Positions 60,457 to 64,000 of a DNA stretch of 64,000 bases are shown piece after piece. The notes beneath the pieces were generated by a model. That model saw only the letters and a program-made list of their open reading frames with translations, was not told the DNA's origin and made no database searches. Made by a program: the position numbers and the translations under genes. Each line of letters starts with the position of its first letter. The stretch's first letter is position 1. Location: contig JARRNT010000004.1 of NCBI GenBank assembly GCA_037384645.1, positions 1-64,000 on the forward strand. Reading direction: 5' to 3'. Source of the DNA: RI-92 sp037384645 (GTDB taxonomy: Bacteria; Pseudomonadota; Gammaproteobacteria; UBA6429; Thiohalophilaceae).

Positions 60457-63400
60457 ATGTTTAACAAGGTCCTGATTGCCAATCGCGGTGCCATTGCCAC
60501 CCGGATTATCCGTACCCTCAAACAACTGGGTGTCACCGCCGTGTCAGTGTATGCCGAGGCGGATGTCGATTCCCTGCACGTCAGCCAGGCGGACGAAGCC
60601 TATTCCCTCGGCAGCGGTCGCGCCGCAGACACCTACCTGGACCAGGAAAAGCTGCTGACGATAGCCCGGCAATGCGGGGCCGACGCAATCCATCCTGGCT
60701 ACGGCTTCCTGAGTGAAAATCCCGACTTCGTCACCCGTTGTGAAGACAAGGGCATCTGCTTTATCGGACCAAGCCCGGTGCAGATGCGCAATTTCGGCCT
60801 GAAACATACGGCTCGCACACTGGCACGCGATAACGATATCCCCATGTTACCGGGTACGGAACTACTCAATGATGCCGCTGAGGCGAGTGTTGCCGCCAAC
60901 CGAATCGGTTACCCGGTGATGCTTAAAAGCACGGCCGGTGGCGGCGGTATCGGTATGCAACTGTGTCATAACGATGACGAACTGGCAAAGGCATTTGATT
61001 CAGTGCGACGCCTGGGTGAAAGCAACTTTGCCAACAGTGGTGTCTTCCTGGAAAAATTTATCGAACACGCACGACATATCGAAGTCCAGATCTTTGGCAA
61101 TGGCCGGGGTCAGGCGATCGCCCTGGGTGAACGTGACTGTTCGGCACAGCGTCGCAACCAGAAAGTTATCGAGGAGTGCCCGGCCCCTAACATCCCGCAT
61201 AATATACGCGCACAATTGCATGCCGCCGCAATCAAGCTGATGCAGGCAGTAGCATACCGTAACGCGGGCACGGTGGAATTCGTCTATGATCAGCGCGAAG
61301 ACCAGTTTTACTTTCTGGAAGTGAATACCCGCCTGCAGGTAGAGCACGGTGTCACCGAACAGGTTTATGGCGTTGACCTGGTGGCCTGGATGCTGATGCT
61401 GGCAGCAGGAGACATGCCTGCGCTGCCTGAAGTACCGTCGCCACAAGGCCACGCGATCCAGGCGCGGGTCTATGCCGAAGACCCCAACAAGAATTTTCAG
61501 CCCTGCGCCGGGCTGTTAACTGATGTTTCGTTTCCGCAACACGATAAGCTACGCATCGACCACTGGGTCAGTACCGGCATCGAGATCTCACCTTTCTTTG
61601 ATCCCATGCTGGCCAAGATCATCGTGCATGATGATACGCGGGAACAGGCACGCCAGCAGCTGGACCAGGTACTGGCACAGACCAGCCTCTATGGCATCGA
61701 GACCAATATTCCCTATGTGCGCGCCGTACTCAATACCGCGGAATTCAGCGAAGGCCGGGTCATTACCCGCTTTCTTAACAACTTCAGCTATCAGCCTTTG
61801 TCGCTGGATGTTCTCAGTCCCGGCACCCTGACCACGATCCAGGATTATCCCGGCCGCGTAGGTTACTGGCACGTCGGCGTACCGCCTTCCGGTCCGTTTG
61901 ACAGTTACTCGTTCTGTCTTGGCAATCGCCTGCTGGAGAATGAGCCAGGCTGCGCCGGTCTGGAGATCACGCTCAACGGTCCGACCCTGCGTTTTAACAC
62001 TGCAACACAGGTTGTATTGACCGGCGCCACCATGCAGGCAAGCCTGGATGACTTGCCGCTCCCGTTCTGGCAGGTGATCGATGTGCAGGCCGGTCAGACC
62101 CTGCGCCTGGGCAAGATCAGTGGTGCCGGCGCCCGTTCCTATCTGCTGGTCAAGGGCGGGATCCGCTGCCCTGACTATCTGGGGGCGCATGCGACGTTTA
62201 CTCTGGGCCAGTTCGGCGGCCATGGCGGTCGCGCCCTGCGTGCCGGTGACGTGTTACATCTGCCAGCGAAACACGAACGAATACACAGCAATAAAATCAT
62301 TGACGACAGCCTGCAGCCCGCCATTAGCGAACACTGGACACTGCGCGTGATCTACGGTCCGCATGGTGCACCGGACTTTTTCACGCAACAGGATATCGAC
62401 AGCTTTTTCGCCGCCAGCTGGGAAGTACATTACAACTCCAGTCGCACCGGTATCCGCCTGATTGGCCCCAAACCGCAATGGGCGCGCAGCGACGGTGGCG
62501 AGGCGGGTATGCATCCATCGAATATTCACGATAATGCCTATGCCATCGGGACGATCGACTTCACCGGAGACATGCCGGTTATCCTCGGTCCCGACGGGCC
62601 GTCGCTCGGTGGGTTTGTCTGTCCGGCCACGGTGATTGCCGCCGATCTCTGGAAGCTCGGTCAGCTGAAGGCCGGCAATACTGTACGTTTCGAGGTCGTC
62701 AGCATCGACGACGCGGTAGAACTTGAACGCGCGCAGTTACAGACAATTGCACGGTTATCACCGGTGACACATGCCTATGAAGCGGTGCATCCGACCAGCC
62801 CCGTACTAAAAATCATCACCGAAACTCAACACGGGGTGCAGGTTGTCTACCGCCCATCGGGTGACAAGTACCTGCTGGTAGAATACGGCCCGCTGGTACT
62901 GGATATCGCCCTGCGTTTTCGTGTGCACGCCCTGATGCTGTGGCTGCAGCGACACAAACCCGCCGGCATGCTGGAACTCACTCCGGGCATCCGCTCTTTG
63001 CAGGTGCATTACGACAGCCAGCAATTGGCCCTCGACGATCTGCTGGAACTGCTCGATCGGGCCGAGTACGAACTGCAGGATATCGAGGAACTGGAACTGC
63101 CCGCCCGTGTTGTGCACCTGCCCCTGAGCTGGGACGACACGGCCTGCCAGCAGGCGATCAAAAAATACATGCAGTCGGTCCGCAAGGAGGCTCCGTGGTG
63201 TCCGAGCAATATCGAATTTATTCGCCGCATCAATGGACTGGACGATATCGAGGCAGTCAGGCAGATCGTTTTCGAGGCGAGCTACCTGGTCATGGGGCTC
63301 GGTGATGTTTACCTGGGTGCACCGGTTGCGACGCCACTGGACCCGCGCCATCGCCTGGTGACAACCAAGTACAATCCGGCCCGAACCTGGACCGCGGAAA

Positions 63401-64000
63401 ATTCTGTCGGTATCGGGGGTTCCTATCTCTGTATCTACGGCATGGAGGGACCGGGGGGCTACCAGTTCGTCGGTCGCACCCTGCAAATGTGGAACCGCTA
63501 TCGCAAGACCACGGAATTCAGCGCCCCCTGGTTGTTGCGGTTTTTCGATCAAATCCGGTTTTACCAGGTCAGTGCCGAGGAGCTGCAGCAGATCCGCGAG
63601 GATTTCCCGCGTGGCCGCTATCCGTTACGCATCGAGAATACAACGTTCAAGTTAAAAGACTACCAGACCTTCCTGCAGCAACAACAGGACAGTATCAGCG
63701 AGTTTACCACAAAGCGCGAACAGGCCTTTGCCGAAGAACTGGAGCGCTGGGTCAGGACCGGGCAGATCAATTTCGACTCGGCGCAGGACCTTGCCAGCGC
63801 CAGCGCCGAGGAAGAGGCCCTGCCACAAAACTGCATGGCCATCGAGAGTCCGGTAGCAGGCAGTGTCTGGCAGGTCCTGGTCGACCAGGGCGATCAGGTA
63901 AAGGCCGGTCAGCCTCTGATCATCCTGGAATCCATGAAAATGGAGATCGAAGTGACAGCCGTGCACGATGGGATTGTCTACGCCATTACCCGGCCGGAAG
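60457..64000 (+). CDS. Guanidine carboxylase (urea carboxylase family), 3' end beyond window
   Basis: At least 1181 residues, still open at the window edge, about 20 short of the usual length. Order: biotin carboxylase (MFNKVLIANRGAIATRIIRT; ATP-grasp STAGGGGIGMQL; EVNTRLQVEHGVTE) to about 445, the KipI/KipA-like carboxyltransferase halves (TIQDYPGRVGYWHVGVPPSG; later GGSYLCIYGMEGPGGYQFVG) and a C-terminal biotinyl domain with ESMKMEIEV, biotin on K1161. It carboxylates guanidine (and possibly urea) with ATP and bicarbonate. Guanidine specificity is inferred from the riboswitch and DUF1989 partners. Allophanate hydrolase is expected next. Confidence 0.93.
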   Translation, partial: MFNKVLIANRGAIATRIIRTLKQLGVTAVSVYAEADVDSLHVSQADEAYSLGSGRAADTYLDQEKLLTIARQCGADAIHPGYGFLSENPDFVTRCEDKGICFIGPSPVQMRNFGLKHTARTLARDNDIPMLPGTELLNDAAEASVAANRIGYPVMLKSTAGGGGIGMQLCHNDDELAKAFDSVRRLGESNFANSGVFLEKFIEHARHIEVQIFGNGRGQAIALGERDCSAQRRNQKVIEECPAPNIPHNIRAQLHAAAIKLMQAVAYRNAGTVEFVYDQREDQFYFLEVNTRLQVEHGVTEQVYGVDLVAWMLMLAAGDMPALPEVPSPQGHAIQARVYAEDPNKNFQPCAGLLTDVSFPQHDKLRIDHWVSTGIEISPFFDPMLAKIIVHDDTREQARQQLDQVLAQTSLYGIETNIPYVRAVLNTAEFSEGRVITRFLNNFSYQPLSLDVLSPGTLTTIQDYPGRVGYWHVGVPPSGPFDSYSFCLGNRLLENEPGCAGLEITLNGPTLRFNTATQVVLTGATMQASLDDLPLPFWQVIDVQAGQTLRLGKISGAGARSYLLVKGGIRCPDYLGAHATFTLGQFGGHGGRALRAGDVLHLPAKHERIHSNKIIDDSLQPAISEHWTLRVIYGPHGAPDFFTQQDIDSFFAASWEVHYNSSRTGIRLIGPKPQWARSDGGEAGMHPSNIHDNAYAIGTIDFTGDMPVILGPDGPSLGGFVCPATVIAADLWKLGQLKAGNTVRFEVVSIDDAVELERAQLQTIARLSPVTHAYEAVHPTSPVLKIITETQHGVQVVYRPSGDKYLLVEYGPLVLDIALRFRVHALMLWLQRHKPAGMLELTPGIRSLQVHYDSQQLALDDLLELLDRAEYELQDIEELELPARVVHLPLSWDDTACQQAIKKYMQSVRKEAPWCPSNIEFIRRINGLDDIEAVRQIVFEASYLVMGLGDVYLGAPVATPLDPRHRLVTTKYNPARTWTAENSVGIGGSYLCIYGMEGPGGYQFVGRTLQMWNRYRKTTEFSAPWLLRFFDQIRFYQVSAEELQQIREDFPRGRYPLRIENTTFKLKDYQTFLQQQQDSISEFTTKREQAFAEELERWVRTGQINFDSAQDLASASAEEEALPQNCMAIESPVAGSVWQVLVDQGDQVKAGQPLIILESMKMEIEVTAVHDGIVYAITRPE

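Overview
The window looks like a gammaproteobacterial chromosome segment of moderately high GC. The support is the LeuA, PanB, DarP (YjgA), DbpA, YbiT and PldA types, together with an Isp-type [NiFe] hydrogenase arrangement known from purple sulfur bacteria such as Thiocapsa. A facultatively H2-oxidising, possibly sulfur-metabolising organism is a reasonable inference; the species cannot be named from the sequence. I see no rRNA, tRNA, CRISPR array, complete insertion sequence or integrase.

0-24.7 kb is a mosaic of housekeeping and stress genes. It holds an SRAP protein, a decayed peroxiredoxin gene, an ECF sigma/anti-sigma pair whose anti-sigma carries a DsrE-like C-terminal domain, a TPR lipoprotein-like secreted protein, a lexA-like repressor with a Y-family polymerase behind a palindromic operator, an Lrp-type regulator divergent from leuA, MarC and MFS membrane proteins, panB, darP, phzF-like and GNAT genes, pldA, a Sel1-repeat protein, and the overlapping ybiT-dbpA pair.

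24.7-29.0 kb is an accessory, AT-richer zone. Nearly all its genes lie on the minus strand: a small membrane protein, a 51-residue protein resembling sigma-70 region 1.1, two cupins, two VIT-family-like membrane proteins and a DUF211 protein. Several are followed by 65-90 bp imperfect palindromes with GCNTAAC/GTTNGGC-type ends that overlap the stop codon, as in integron gene cassettes (attC-like). A second zone with the same signature lies at 50.1-52.2 kb. A diverged copy of the dbpA 3' end also sits inside the first zone.

29.1-47.4 kb is a hydrogenase superlocus. On the minus strand is a cytoplasmic group 3b (sulfhydrogenase-type) NAD(P)-linked enzyme, beta-gamma-delta-alpha, with its protease and a NiCoT nickel transporter. 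On the plus strand is hypC-A-B-D-F-E, then a protease, a HupH-like protein and a membrane-associated group 1 Isp-type hydrogenase (small subunit, isp1, isp2, an unrecognised 150-aa protein, large subunit). FNR-like boxes precede hypC and the Isp-type operon, so anaerobic control is likely. A 61-62 bp structured repeat interrupts a REP-like palindrome between hypA and hypB.

47.4-56 kb holds a CPA2 antiporter, small regulatory or cassette-like genes, a LysR regulator divergent from azoR-doxX, and a methyltransferase. 56.0-64.0 kb is a guanidine-degradation operon: a guanidine-I (ykkC) riboswitch, a three-gene NitT/TauT-type ABC importer, two DUF1989 proteins (carboxyguanidine deiminase subunits) and a biotin-dependent guanidine/urea carboxylase cut by the window end.
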